Assembly (NCBI GenBank): GCA_038230515.1
Contig: JBBRND010000039.1
Coordinates: forward strand, 1-34,581
Length of the DNA: 34,581 nt
Direction of reading: 5' to 3'
From: JAPLDB01 sp038230515
Lineage (GTDB): Bacteria; Bacteroidota; Bacteroidia; AKYH767-A; 2013-40CM-41-45
The notes below the pieces were generated by a model. It ran no database searches and was not told where the DNA came from. It worked only from the letters and a program-made list of their open reading frames with translations. Every line of letters begins with the position of its first letter. The first letter of the stretch is position 1. Positions 15,051 through 22,189 of this stretch are shown here, in pieces. The position numbers were made by a program, and so were the translations under genes.

Positions 15051-15366
15051 GGGGCTGTGCTTTAGATGAAAAGGTTTCCTGTAAAACGAGAAAAAAAAAT
15101 GGTGCGGGGTAATTCTATTTTAAACTATTTTTGGAAAAAATTCCGGGTATCGCCAGCTTTGTGTTGCTATTCTGAACTTTGAATCTACAAACGTTCCGGT
15201 ATTCAAATGTTATGTGCAACTTTACCAAGTCCCTGCCAACTTGAAACTGACGGACTTTTAATCAACTTTTTGTCGGACAACTTTAGGACAACAACCGACA
15301 CCGCTTTGAACAGCAAACGCAAGAAAAAAAATAAAAAAAGCCACCGCACTAAAAATTTTTATGCAA
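15051..15366. other. Intergenic stretch with no supported gene
   Basis: An open frame from 15207 on the plus strand has no family features and runs into the R5 hairpin; it is not accepted as a gene. Nothing else is recognised. Confidence 0.4.
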
Positions 15367-15444
15367 CCGCACAAGACACACTTTCATTTTTTTGCCGACA
15401 CACAAGCCAGTCCCAAAAAATGAAAGAGTGTTTTCGCCAACGCT
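15367..15444 (+). terminator. R5 repeat, copy 2: AT hairpin upstream of the Crp/Fnr gene
   Basis: Nearly the same as 3772-3850: CCGCACAA, an arm with TTTCATTTTTT, a loop with CGACACACAAGCCA, the complementary AAAAAATGAAA, then GAGTGTTTTCGCCAACGCT. It would insulate the regulator gene from upstream transcription. Confidence 0.6.
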
Positions 15445-15460
15445 TTAATAAATACTTTTG
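15431..15460 (+). promoter_or_regulatory. Promoter of the Crp/Fnr gene, probably giving a leaderless mRNA
   Basis: A perfect -7 box TACTTTTG (15453-15460) lies 18 bp after a TTTT -33-like element (15431-15434). The ATG at 15465 is only 4 nt beyond the box, so transcription probably starts at or next to the start codon. Confidence 0.6.
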
Positions 15461-15464
15461 ACAA

Positions 15465-16094
15465 ATGAATATTACTGAACAATTCAAGCACATTTTTGAA
15501 CCTGAATTATTAAAAGAATTTGAGGATAAAGCAAAACACATCACGGTTAAAGAAGGTGACATCATTCTTGACATCGGACAAACTGTTCGTGTGATACCAA
15601 TTGTGCTTTCGGGCACTCTTAAAATTTCAAGAATGGATGATTACGGACATGAACTATTACTATATTATGTAAGCCCCAAAGAAAGTTGTGCAATGACTTT
15701 TACCTGCTGTATGCAGCAATTCCCGAGTGAAGTAAAAGCTGTTGCAGAAGATGAAGCAGAATTTCTTGCCATTCCTATTTCTCTGATGGACGAATGGATG
15801 ATGAAATACCCGACATGGAAAAGTTTTGTAATGAAAACTATTCGGGCTCGTTTTAATGAATTACTGAAAACTATTGACCAAATTGCTTTTCAAAAATTAG
15901 ATGAACGCCTGATTCATTACCTCAAAGAAAAATCTAAAGCCACAGGTACATCGCTCATAAATCTTTCTCACGAACAAATTGCAAATGAAATGGCAAGCTC
16001 ACGGGAAGTAATTTCACGACTCTTAAAAAAACTGGAGAACGATAAAAAACTACTTCTCTATCGCAATCAAATTAAGTTGCTGAAAGATTTATGA
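15465..16094 (+). CDS. Crp/Fnr-family regulator with a cysteine cluster
   Basis: 209-aa regulator. It has a cyclic-nucleotide-binding-like beta-barrel (about 20-110), a long dimer helix, and a winged helix-turn-helix near 165-195 (LSHEQIANEMASSREVISRLLKKLE). In place of a nucleotide site the barrel carries ESCAMTFTCCMQQ with C75, C81 and C82. Cys-bearing Crp/Fnr proteins of Bacteroidota are often next to persulfide genes, and thiol or persulfide sensing is a reasonable inference. The operon starts 99 bp downstream behind a near-perfect Crp-type palindrome (16112-16127), so this operon is the likely target. Confidence 0.88.
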   Translation: MNITEQFKHIFEPELLKEFEDKAKHITVKEGDIILDIGQTVRVIPIVLSGTLKISRMDDYGHELLLYYVSPKESCAMTFTCCMQQFPSEVKAVAEDEAEFLAIPISLMDEWMMKYPTWKSFVMKTIRARFNELLKTIDQIAFQKLDERLIHYLKEKSKATGTSLINLSHEQIANEMASSREVISRLLKKLENDKKLLLYRNQIKLLKDL

Positions 16095-16111
16095 TTGCTG
16101 TCACTTAGAAT

Positions 16112-16157
16112 TGTGACAATAGTCACTGTTCACCTTGTTTCATTGTCGGACTTTTGC
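16112..16157 (+). promoter_or_regulatory. Crp/Fnr box and promoter of the persulfide operon
   Basis: TGTGA-CAATAG-TCACT (16112-16127) contains the perfect inverted repeat GTGAC/GTCAC. The -7-like element ACTTTTG ends at 16156. The box centre is about 41 bp before the predicted transcription start, the usual spacing for class II activation by Crp-type proteins. The adjacent Crp/Fnr gene is the obvious candidate regulator. Confidence 0.65.
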
Positions 16158-16192
16158 AGTGTAAATTTTTAATCACTCAAAATAATCAGACA

Positions 16193-16396
16193 ATGAAAAA
16201 AAACATGGGTTCAACAGACAGAATAATCAGGATACTGGTTGCTGTCGTAATTGCAATTCTTTACTTTACCAATCAAATTACCGCCACAGCAGCCATCATT
16301 CTTGGAGTGCTTGCAATCATTTTTGCAGCAACGAGCTTTATGAGCTTTTGTCCGTTGTATTTGCCGTTTGGAATTTCAACTGTCAAAAAATCATAA
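16193..16396 (+). CDS. YgaP-like transmembrane (DUF2892) protein, copy 2
   Basis: 67-aa paralog of the gene at 8714 with seven substitutions. It starts MKKNMGSTDRIIRI and has two membrane segments and one cysteine in SFCPLYLPFG. It is the first gene of the operon. The ATG at 16193 matches the start of copy 1; upstream in-frame codons belong to the leader. It likely provides the membrane half of a YgaP-like persulfide system, with the separate rhodaneses downstream as the catalytic half. Confidence 0.87.
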   Translation: MKKNMGSTDRIIRILVAVVIAILYFTNQITATAAIILGVLAIIFAATSFMSFCPLYLPFGISTVKKS

Positions 16397-16399
16397 ACT

Positions 16400-16861
16400 A
16401 TGAATCACGAAATAGAAACCCAATGGATGGGTAAAATGCAATTTAATGCATTGGTAAACGGACACACCATTGTAATGGATGCTCCTGAAAGGGTTGGTGG
16501 CGAAGATGTGGGGCCAATTCCAAAGCCCTTTGTTCTATCTTCACTCTCGGGTTGCACAGGAATGGATATTGTTGCCATTTTGCGTAAAGCCGAGAAACAA
16601 GTTGACGATTTCAGTATGAAAGTAACCGGTGAAATAAGTAAGAAACCACCAATAGAGTATGTTGCTATACATGTGCAATATGATTTTAAAGGCGTAGCCG
16701 AAAACAAACAAGCGGCTTTGGATGCGGTGAACGATTCGCAGGAAAAATATTGTGGTGTAAGCCACATGTTGAAAAAAATTCTTCCGGTAACTTGGGAAGT
16801 GAATTATAACGGAGAACAAATTTTTAGCAACAAAAGAGAAGCTCCAACTCAACTGGCATAG
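16400..16861 (+). CDS. OsmC-family protein, copy 2
   Basis: 153-aa paralog of the protein at 8921 (about 22 substitutions). The reactive cysteines are C52 (LSGCTGMD) and C118 (EKYCGVSHMLKK). It starts 4 nt after the preceding stop and is followed 3 nt later by a GTG start. Its place in an operon with rhodaneses and thioredoxins suggests reduction of persulfides or peroxides formed during sulfide stress. The exact substrate is unknown. Confidence 0.88.
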   Translation: MNHEIETQWMGKMQFNALVNGHTIVMDAPERVGGEDVGPIPKPFVLSSLSGCTGMDIVAILRKAEKQVDDFSMKVTGEISKKPPIEYVAIHVQYDFKGVAENKQAALDAVNDSQEKYCGVSHMLKKILPVTWEVNYNGEQIFSNKREAPTQLA

Positions 16862-16863
16862 AA

Positions 16864-17076
16864 GTGAAATTTATTCTGAAATATAAGCTTACCCTCATCG
16901 GAATTTTGGTTGGTGCTATTGGTGGATATGCCTATTATCATTTTGTGGGTTGTGCAAGCGGCACTTGTGCCATCACATCAAAACCATTGAATAGCACATT
17001 ATATGGAGCAATGATGGGAGGATTATTATTAAACACTTTTAAAAGGAAAAAACAAAATACAAACCAAAACCAATGA
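16864..17076 (+). CDS. DUF6132-family small membrane protein
   Basis: 70-aa protein starting at GTG (16864), the only start that keeps the tight spacing and the N-terminus MKFILKYKL. There is one clear membrane segment (about 8-27), then GCASGTCAITSKPLNSTLYGAMMGGLL, typical of DUF6132. The two cysteines in GCASGTC could take part in sulfur chemistry; this is inference. Its stop overlaps the next start (ATGA). A truncated homolog lies at 9385. Confidence 0.75.
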   Translation: MKFILKYKLTLIGILVGAIGGYAYYHFVGCASGTCAITSKPLNSTLYGAMMGGLLLNTFKRKKQNTNQNQ

Positions 17077-17336
17077 GTAAAAACAAAATGACCATTGTAG
17101 ATGTTAGAACTCCCGGAGAATTTATGGGAGGTAGCGTTAACGGAAGTATCAATGTACCTTTGCAGGAAATTGAACAACGCTTAGAGGAAATAAAATCTTT
17201 GCAACAACCAATTATTCTTTGTTGTGCAAGCGGTGGCAGAAGCGGACAAGCAACGACATTTCTAAAAAGTTTAGGAATTGACTGCGAAAATGGTGGCAGT
17301 TGGTTGGATGTAAATTATAATTATCGAACAACATAA
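17073..17336 (+). CDS. Single-domain rhodanese
   Basis: 87-aa cytoplasmic rhodanese. Signature segments are IVDVRTPGEFMGGSVNGSINVPL and the active-site loop CCASGGRSG, with catalytic C51 preceded by C50. It carries or transfers sulfane sulfur. It is translationally coupled to the upstream gene through ATGA. It is short for the family but includes the whole loop and the NGGSW end strand. Confidence 0.9.
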   Translation: MSKNKMTIVDVRTPGEFMGGSVNGSINVPLQEIEQRLEEIKSLQQPIILCCASGGRSGQATTFLKSLGIDCENGGSWLDVNYNYRTT

Positions 17337-17339
17337 AAT

Positions 17340-17654
17340 ATGATTCAATTACTTAAAAATATTTTTGGTTTAAGCCCCAAAGTGGACTACAAAGAGTTGC
17401 TGCAAAACGGTGCACAGATAATTGATGTGAGAACCAAAGGCGAATTTCAAGGCGGACACATCAGGGGTTCTGTAAATATTCCATTGCAAAACCTGCAAAA
17501 TAATTTCTCAAAAATTAAAAAAGACAAACCGGTTATTACCTGTTGCGCATCAGGAATGCGAAGTGCTTCCGCTAAAGGTATTTTGAAATCAAATGGTTTT
17601 ATCGAAGTGCATAACGGTGGCGGCTGGATGAGTTTACAAAACAAAATCAGTTAA
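17340..17654 (+). CDS. Single-domain rhodanese with N-terminal hydrophobic segment
   Basis: 104-aa rhodanese. The first 15 residues (MIQLLKNIFGLSPKV) are amphipathic. The core is IIDVRTKGEFQGGHIRGSVNIPL with the active loop CCASGMRSAS (catalytic C69, preceded by C68). The end HNGGGWMSL is the closing strand. It lies 3 nt after the first rhodanese. The two differ enough to be older paralogs, not a recent duplication. Confidence 0.9.
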   Translation: MIQLLKNIFGLSPKVDYKELLQNGAQIIDVRTKGEFQGGHIRGSVNIPLQNLQNNFSKIKKDKPVITCCASGMRSASAKGILKSNGFIEVHNGGGWMSLQNKIS

Positions 17655-17674
17655 CAATCTAAATAAAAAAACAA

Positions 17675-18142
17675 ATGAACTCCATTGGACTTGACAAAAA
17701 CAAAACAGAGCAACTTGCAAACAAGTTGAACAATTTATTGGCTGACTACATGATATTTTACCAAAACACAAGAGGACTGCACTGGAACATCAAAGGCGAA
17801 AAGTTTTTTGAACTGCATCTTAAGTTTGAAGAGCTCTACACTAATCTTTTGTTAAAAGTGGATGAGGTTGCCGAAAGAATTTTAACACTTGGTGCGATAC
17901 CGCTTCACACTTTTGATGATTACTCAAAAACATCATCAGTAAAAAGCGCAAAAAATATTTCACAACCCGAACCTGCAATGAAAATTATTTTAGATGCCTT
18001 TCAGATTTTACTGATTAAGCAAAGAGAGTTGTTGGACATTTCTCAAGAAGCAAATGACGAAGGAACAAATGCCTTGATGAGTGACTACATCCGGGAGCAG
18101 GAAAAATTAGTTTGGATGTATTCTTCTTATCTCAACAAATAA
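17675..18142 (+). CDS. dps: Dps/ferritin-like iron-storage DNA-protection protein
   Basis: 155-aa Dps-family protein, which forms dodecamers that oxidise and store iron using peroxide. All ferroxidase ligands are present with the family spacing: H36 (GLHWNIKG), H48, E52, D63 and E67 (DEVAERI). There is no long Lys-rich tail, so DNA binding is not evident. Its place inside a persulfide operon fits joint control of iron, peroxide and sulfide toxicity. It is absent from the duplicated copy near 9.4 kb. Confidence 0.93.
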   Translation: MNSIGLDKNKTEQLANKLNNLLADYMIFYQNTRGLHWNIKGEKFFELHLKFEELYTNLLLKVDEVAERILTLGAIPLHTFDDYSKTSSVKSAKNISQPEPAMKIILDAFQILLIKQRELLDISQEANDEGTNALMSDYIREQEKLVWMYSSYLNK

Positions 18143-18145
18143 AAG

Positions 18146-18403
18146 ATGAAACAACGAATTTTAACTGGCTGGACATTTACAAGAGCATTATATCTCGGTT
18201 TGGGATTAATGGTAATCATCAACTCCGTAATGATTCAGCAATGGTTTGGAGTTTTATTCGGTGCATACTTTGCGTCAATGGGATTATTTGCATTTGGTTG
18301 TGCAGGTGGTTCTTGTTTCAGAGCCAATTACACTACTGAACCCATTCAACAAAGTAAAGAACAAATTCAGGATGTTGAATTTGAAGAAGTAAAAGCGAAA
18401 TAA
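18146..18403 (+). CDS. Small membrane protein, DUF2892-like
   Basis: 85-aa protein with two membrane helices (about 12-30 and 34-52) followed by a polar tail. The motif GLFAFGCAGGSCF carries two cysteines at the membrane boundary. It resembles DUF2892/YgaP-type membrane domains but the match is weak. It starts 4 nt after the dps stop. The YFASMGLFAFGC part is preserved as a fragment in the scar at 9431-9486. Confidence 0.6.
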   Translation: MKQRILTGWTFTRALYLGLGLMVIINSVMIQQWFGVLFGAYFASMGLFAFGCAGGSCFRANYTTEPIQQSKEQIQDVEFEEVKAK

Positions 18404-18404
18404 C

Positions 18405-18704
18405 ATGGCAACATTTTCAGAACTTATTAATTCAGACAAACCCGTGTTGGTTGACTTCTTTGCCGAATGGTGTGGGCCATGTAAAATGATGAAACCAATT
18501 TTGGAAGAACTGAAATCAAAAGTAGGCGACAATGCCGCCATCATAAAAGTAGATGTGGACAAAAGCCCCGAAGCAGCAAGTGCCTATCAAATTCAGGGAG
18601 TACCAACATTGATGCTTTTCAAAGGCGGAGAAATAAAATGGAGGCAGTCAGGAGTTGTACCTGCTAACCAGTTAGAACAAATAATTAAACAACATCAAAA
18701 ATAG
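18405..18704 (+). CDS. Thioredoxin
   Basis: 99-aa cytoplasmic thioredoxin. The active site is W22-C23-G24-P25-C26-K27, the cis-proline is in GVPTLM, and the usual VDFFAEW and VDVDKSPEAA strands are present. There is no signal peptide. Its start directly follows the preceding gene. It probably reduces the persulfides or disulfides of the rhodaneses and OsmC encoded in the same operon. Confidence 0.93.
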   Translation: MATFSELINSDKPVLVDFFAEWCGPCKMMKPILEELKSKVGDNAAIIKVDVDKSPEAASAYQIQGVPTLMLFKGGEIKWRQSGVVPANQLEQIIKQHQK

Positions 18705-18705
18705 T

Positions 18706-19419
18706 ATGAGAAAATATTTCTTCGTTTTACTCTCAGTAACCATTTTCGCTTTCAGCAGTTGCAGCAGCGGACAAACACAAACTACTAATTCAAATCTTTC
18801 AGCAACAGAGTTTGCAGAAAAAATAAAAGAACTTCCTTCATCCCCTATTGTAGATGTTCGGACACCTGAAGAATTTTCAAAAGGACATTTACAAAACGCT
18901 AAAAACTATGATTGGAATGGAAGCGATTTTCAGAAACAAGTTTCAACGCTTGATAAATCAAAACCCGTTTTTGTTTATTGTTTAAGTGGAGGCAGAAGCT
19001 CATCTGCAGCAAGCCAAATGCGTTCAGATGGTTTTAAAGAAGTGTATGAATTAAGCGGAGGCATAATGAAATGGAGAGCAGCCAATCTTCCCGAAACAAC
19101 TACCAACACAACCGCATCAAACGGAATGACCAAACAACAATTTGATGCTCTCACAAATTCCGACAAATTAGTACTGATAGATTTCTACGCTAACTGGTGT
19201 GCTCCTTGCAAAAAAATGAAACCTTACTTAGATGAAATTTCAAAGGACATGGCAGACAAGGTTGTAGTAATTCGTATCAACGCTGACGACAATCAGCAAC
19301 TTTGTAAAGAACTAAAAATTGATGCATTGCCTGTTTTACAACTCTACAAAACCAAAGTTCTCACTTGGACAAACACTGGCTACATCAGTAAAGTAGATGT
19401 GCTGAAACAATTGCAATAG
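18706..19419 (+). CDS. Lipoprotein with fused rhodanese and thioredoxin domains
   Basis: 237-aa lipoprotein. The signal ends at FSSC, with C19 the likely lipidated residue. Residues about 33-130 are a rhodanese (IVDVRTPEEFSKGHL, active loop CLSGGRS with C92). Residues about 145-237 are a thioredoxin (YANWCAPCKKM with C165 and C168, ALPVLQLY for the cis-proline). Facing the periplasm, it would combine sulfane-sulfur transfer with release by thiol exchange. It is the last gene of the operon, 24 nt before a strong terminator. Confidence 0.9.
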   Translation: MRKYFFVLLSVTIFAFSSCSSGQTQTTNSNLSATEFAEKIKELPSSPIVDVRTPEEFSKGHLQNAKNYDWNGSDFQKQVSTLDKSKPVFVYCLSGGRSSSAASQMRSDGFKEVYELSGGIMKWRAANLPETTTNTTASNGMTKQQFDALTNSDKLVLIDFYANWCAPCKKMKPYLDEISKDMADKVVVIRINADDNQQLCKELKIDALPVLQLYKTKVLTWTNTGYISKVDVLKQLQ

Positions 19420-19442
19420 GGAAAGCAACCGCACAAAAAAAT

Positions 19443-19501
19443 ACACTCTTAAAAAACGCTGCAAATAAACCCACGAAGCGTTTTTTAAGAGTGTGTTTTT
19501 T
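19443..19501 (+). terminator. Strong intrinsic terminator of the persulfide operon
   Basis: An 18-bp perfect stem (19443-19460 with 19477-19494) and a 16-nt loop are followed by GTTTTTTT. The outer arms ACACTC/GAGTGT and the preceding CCGCACAA resemble the R5 hairpins, while the inner stem differs. Confidence 0.95.
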
Positions 19502-19679
19502 TCTCCCTCCGCACTGGGGCAGTGCGTAATCAAACTGTTCTACTTTCTAATTACATTTGTGGTGATATGAAAGCGTGTAGCATTCTATTCCCCTCTCTAA
19601 AAAACTTCGTTTATGTGTTATGCGCAACCCGTTTTGCGATACTGCAACTTTCAGCTTCACTATAAAAAAACAACTGACA

Positions 19680-20630
19680 ATGAACAATAAATTAATCTCT
19701 TTAATCTCCTTTTTACTTTTTGCTTTGAATGCAAATTCGCAGGATGGAAAAATAGTAAGTCAAACTCCTTATGCAGTTGCTGACAGTTCAATTAAGCAAT
19801 GGGAAAAAACTATTCCTGAACTTAGAGCCATAATTAACTCCGTTGACTTTTTCAACATCACATATTTATCAGACGGTTTAAAAGTGAATGGTTATTTATC
19901 TATACCGAAAAAAGCAGGTAAATATCCGGCTGTAATTTATAATCGTGGAGGCAACAGAGAATTTAGTGCATTAAGTGACGGGCAAATAATTCGGTTTCTT
20001 GGAGTAGTTGCCAATTGGGGATATGTGTGTATCGCCAGTCAATACAGAGGCAATGGAGGTAGCGAAGGCAAAGAAGAATTTGGAGGAAAAGATGTGAACG
20101 ATATATTGAATCTCATTCCTTGCTTATCAACTATTGATAAAGCAGACACTTCGCGAATAGGAATGTGGGGATGGAGTCGTGGCGGAATGATGACCTATCT
20201 TGCCTTGACAAAAACAACTAAAATAAAAGCAGCAGTTGTAGGTTCGGGAATGGCTGATGCTTTTAACGCAATTAAAAGAAGACCTGGAATGGATACGGTA
20301 TTTGCTGAATTAGTTCCCGGTTATTGGCAAAACAAAGATTCTCTTTTAAAGGCCCGAAGTGCTGTTTGCTGGGCAGATAAGATTTGTATGACAACACCAC
20401 TTTTACTTTTAACAGGAAGTGCCGACTGGAGAGTTTCTCCCGAAGATCAACTTGAAATGGTAAATAAACTTTATGAAATAAAACATCCGTTTCGCTTTGA
20501 ATTTTTTGAAGGCGGACAACACAGTTTAATTGAACATTTTGATGAAGTGAATCATGCAACAAAAATTTTTCTTGATAAGTATGTTCGGGACAAACAAACA
20601 TTTCCTTCTTTAGTACCACATGGAAATTAG
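19680..20630 (+). CDS. Exported alpha/beta hydrolase (S9/dienelactone hydrolase-like)
   Basis: 316-aa protein. The start at 19680 gives a clean signal peptide (MNNKLISLISFLLFALNANSQ). The alpha/beta-hydrolase triad is visible: S166 in GWGWSRGGMMT, D249 in GSADWRVSPEDQ and H281 in GGQHSLIEH. The oxyanion segment YNRGGNREF precedes it. The GxSxGG nucleophile elbow matches the prolyl-oligopeptidase-like families, but the propeller domain is absent and the substrate is unknown. It is a single gene after the operon terminator. Confidence 0.85.
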   Translation: MNNKLISLISFLLFALNANSQDGKIVSQTPYAVADSSIKQWEKTIPELRAIINSVDFFNITYLSDGLKVNGYLSIPKKAGKYPAVIYNRGGNREFSALSDGQIIRFLGVVANWGYVCIASQYRGNGGSEGKEEFGGKDVNDILNLIPCLSTIDKADTSRIGMWGWSRGGMMTYLALTKTTKIKAAVVGSGMADAFNAIKRRPGMDTVFAELVPGYWQNKDSLLKARSAVCWADKICMTTPLLLLTGSADWRVSPEDQLEMVNKLYEIKHPFRFEFFEGGQHSLIEHFDEVNHATKIFLDKYVRDKQTFPSLVPHGN

Positions 20631-20691
20631 TTTAACGGCAGCTAATAGAAAAATAAATGCAACTTTTAAAATGAAAGGTTTTGTTCGGCTA

Positions 20692-20805
20692 TTCCTGTGA
20701 TGTTACTTCTTCGCGCGGTGGTTTTTCAAGGTAGGGAGAACTGACATAAACCTTGAAGATGAACCATACAACGGCAATAGCACAACATCTAACTGCATTT
20801 GAATT
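20692..20805 (+). repeat. Dispersed repeat R1, copy 6 (module A only)
   Basis: Head, hairpin and core are all present. The hairpin arms are TTCAAGGT and ACCTTGAA, an 8-bp perfect stem that differs from the GATGGT/ACCATC of copies 3 and 4 by compensating changes. Module B is missing. Confidence 0.85.
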
Positions 20806-20855
20806 TTAACAACTCCGTAGCAGCGAAACAGACATCAAACTGACAGATATAATTC

Positions 20856-20939
20856 ATGTTAAAAAATATACTTTTCTTATTGAATCCATCTCCTGACAGG
20901 TTAGCGAAGCTTCCTGTAAGGTGTAAAACAACGCCTTGA
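20856..20939 (+). pseudogene. Short relic of a secreted-protein gene start
   Basis: AATTCATGTTAAAAAATATA followed by TTTTCTT matches the start of the TonB receptor gene at 23935 with one mismatch, then diverges into CCTGACAGG-type repeat sequence and ends in TGA. It looks like a 5' gene stub left by recombination. Confidence 0.45.
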
Positions 20940-21040
20940 ACAATAACCCCAAAAGAGTTTGGAACCCAATCCATCTTGCATAATAATATGATTAAACTTA
21001 TTTACTTTTGTTTTCCAGGGATTGGCGTTGGCTGTAATGC
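20937..21040 (+). repeat. R3a repeat, copy 1, carrying a -7 box
   Basis: TGAACAATAACCCC, GGAACCCAA, CCATCTTGCATAAT and TTTACTTTTG match 23037-23140. TACTTTTG (21003-21010) is a perfect -7 box and probably drives the DUF5829 gene at 21167. Confidence 0.75.
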
Positions 21041-21042
21041 CA

Positions 21043-21147
21043 TGAGCCACCACCCCGAAAAAGTTTTACATTAAATAAAAAGCGAAGCAGATGAAATTAT
21101 TTATGCTCTTTATAAAGAGGAGGAACTTCTTAGGGGTTCAAAACACT
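21043..21147 (+). repeat. R3b repeat, copy 1: leader with long-range hairpin
   Basis: About 105 bp repeated at 22061-22165. Ends ACCCCGAAAAAGTT and AACTTCTTAGGGGT can pair around an AT-rich interior with TTTTACATTAAAT. GAGGAGGAACTTCTT lies just before the downstream ATG. It directly precedes the DUF5829 gene. Confidence 0.8.
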
Positions 21148-21166
21148 AACTTGAAAGAGACAAGCA

Positions 21167-22060
21167 ATGATTAAACTTTTGGCTATTCTACTCTTGATAG
21201 TTTTTAATGTCGCATTTGGGCAGGCTTCAAAAAAACCTGAAACTTCGTATAAACAGTTAATACCGGCCGTTCAGTTTAACCATGCTTTCCTGGTGCTTGA
21301 CTCTGCTGACTATAATTCACTTAAGAACTCTGACTTTATCAAAACTGAATTCTCCGTATTTCAGACCAAGACAACAAAAGCAAATAATGATATGACCTGG
21401 AGCGGCTCATACTTATTCGGCACTACTAATTATTTAGAGTTTTTTCAATCTAATGGTACAACAGATGTTTCAGGAAGTGCTGCAGTTGCATTAAGCGTTG
21501 ACCATGTTGGCAACTTATTAAAATTAGATTCAACACTAAATGGAAAATACTTAACGGTGATTGATACAATGGCAAAGGAGATAGATGCTAAAATGATTCC
21601 ATGGTTTTATGCACTTTCAATTACAGACTCAATTTTCTTCCTTCAATCTCATATCAGCTTTTGGATTATGGAATATAGGCGGGAGTATTTCGATTATAAT
21701 AATTGGAAATATTCAAATGATACTCTTTCATTGAGCGATTATCTCTCGCAGTATAATGCAGAGAGAAAAAATAAAATCCTCAAAACATTTACCGGGATAA
21801 CATATTATACTACCCCAAAGGAAAAGGAATATTTTAATGATTTATTGACTAACTGCGGGTATAAGAAATCAAATAAAGAGGATACTTTTATTTCACCTGA
21901 AAATTATTCGATTCACTTCGAGAAACGAAAAAATAATTGTAAGTACAGTATAAAGGAAATAGATTTTGAAACAAACAAATCAGAATATGAAACCATTATA
22001 ATTTCAGAGCATATTAAGATTTTATTGAATGGAAAAAATGGAGAAATCACCTTTAATTAA
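21167..22060 (+). CDS. Exported DUF5829-like protein
   Basis: 297-aa protein with a short signal peptide (MIKLLAILLLIVFNVAFGQ). The segment FNHAFLVLDSADYNSLKNSDFIKTEF and then SGSYLFGTTNYLEFF are recognised as DUF5829, a family of unknown function with some resemblance to glyoxalase folds. The second half is Lys/Asn/Tyr-rich. The gene is flanked on both sides by directly repeated R3b leaders, the second starting immediately after its stop codon, so it could be lost by recombination. Confidence 0.6.
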   Translation: MIKLLAILLLIVFNVAFGQASKKPETSYKQLIPAVQFNHAFLVLDSADYNSLKNSDFIKTEFSVFQTKTTKANNDMTWSGSYLFGTTNYLEFFQSNGTTDVSGSAAVALSVDHVGNLLKLDSTLNGKYLTVIDTMAKEIDAKMIPWFYALSITDSIFFLQSHISFWIMEYRREYFDYNNWKYSNDTLSLSDYLSQYNAERKNKILKTFTGITYYTTPKEKEYFNDLLTNCGYKKSNKEDTFISPENYSIHFEKRKNNCKYSIKEIDFETNKSEYETIIISEHIKILLNGKNGEITFN

Positions 22061-22165
22061 TGAACCACTACCCCGATGAAATTTTACATTAAATTAAAAG
22101 TGAAGTAGATGAAATTATTTATCCTCTTAAATGGAGAGGAGGAACTTCTTCGGGGGTTGAAAACA
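22061..22165 (+). repeat. R3b repeat, copy 2: leader with long-range hairpin
   Basis: Starts directly after the DUF5829 stop and ends 24 bp before the DUF4287 start. The ends ACCCCGATGAAATT and AACTTCTTCGGGGGT pair imperfectly. The interior matches copy 1 closely. Confidence 0.8.
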
Positions 22166-22189
22166 TTATTAATGTCAAATAAATAAAAT

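Noticed and set aside
15207..15461. 84-codon open frame upstream of the Crp/Fnr gene
   Set aside because: Low-complexity Lys/Asn content, passes through the R5 hairpin, and has no recognisable domain.
19611..19640. Integron attC-like core (GTTATGC) before the hydrolase gene; similar GTTATGT near 15209 and 22443
   Set aside because: No matching inverse core or paired L/R boxes were found, and no integrase is in the window; the bases do not fit GTTRRRY.
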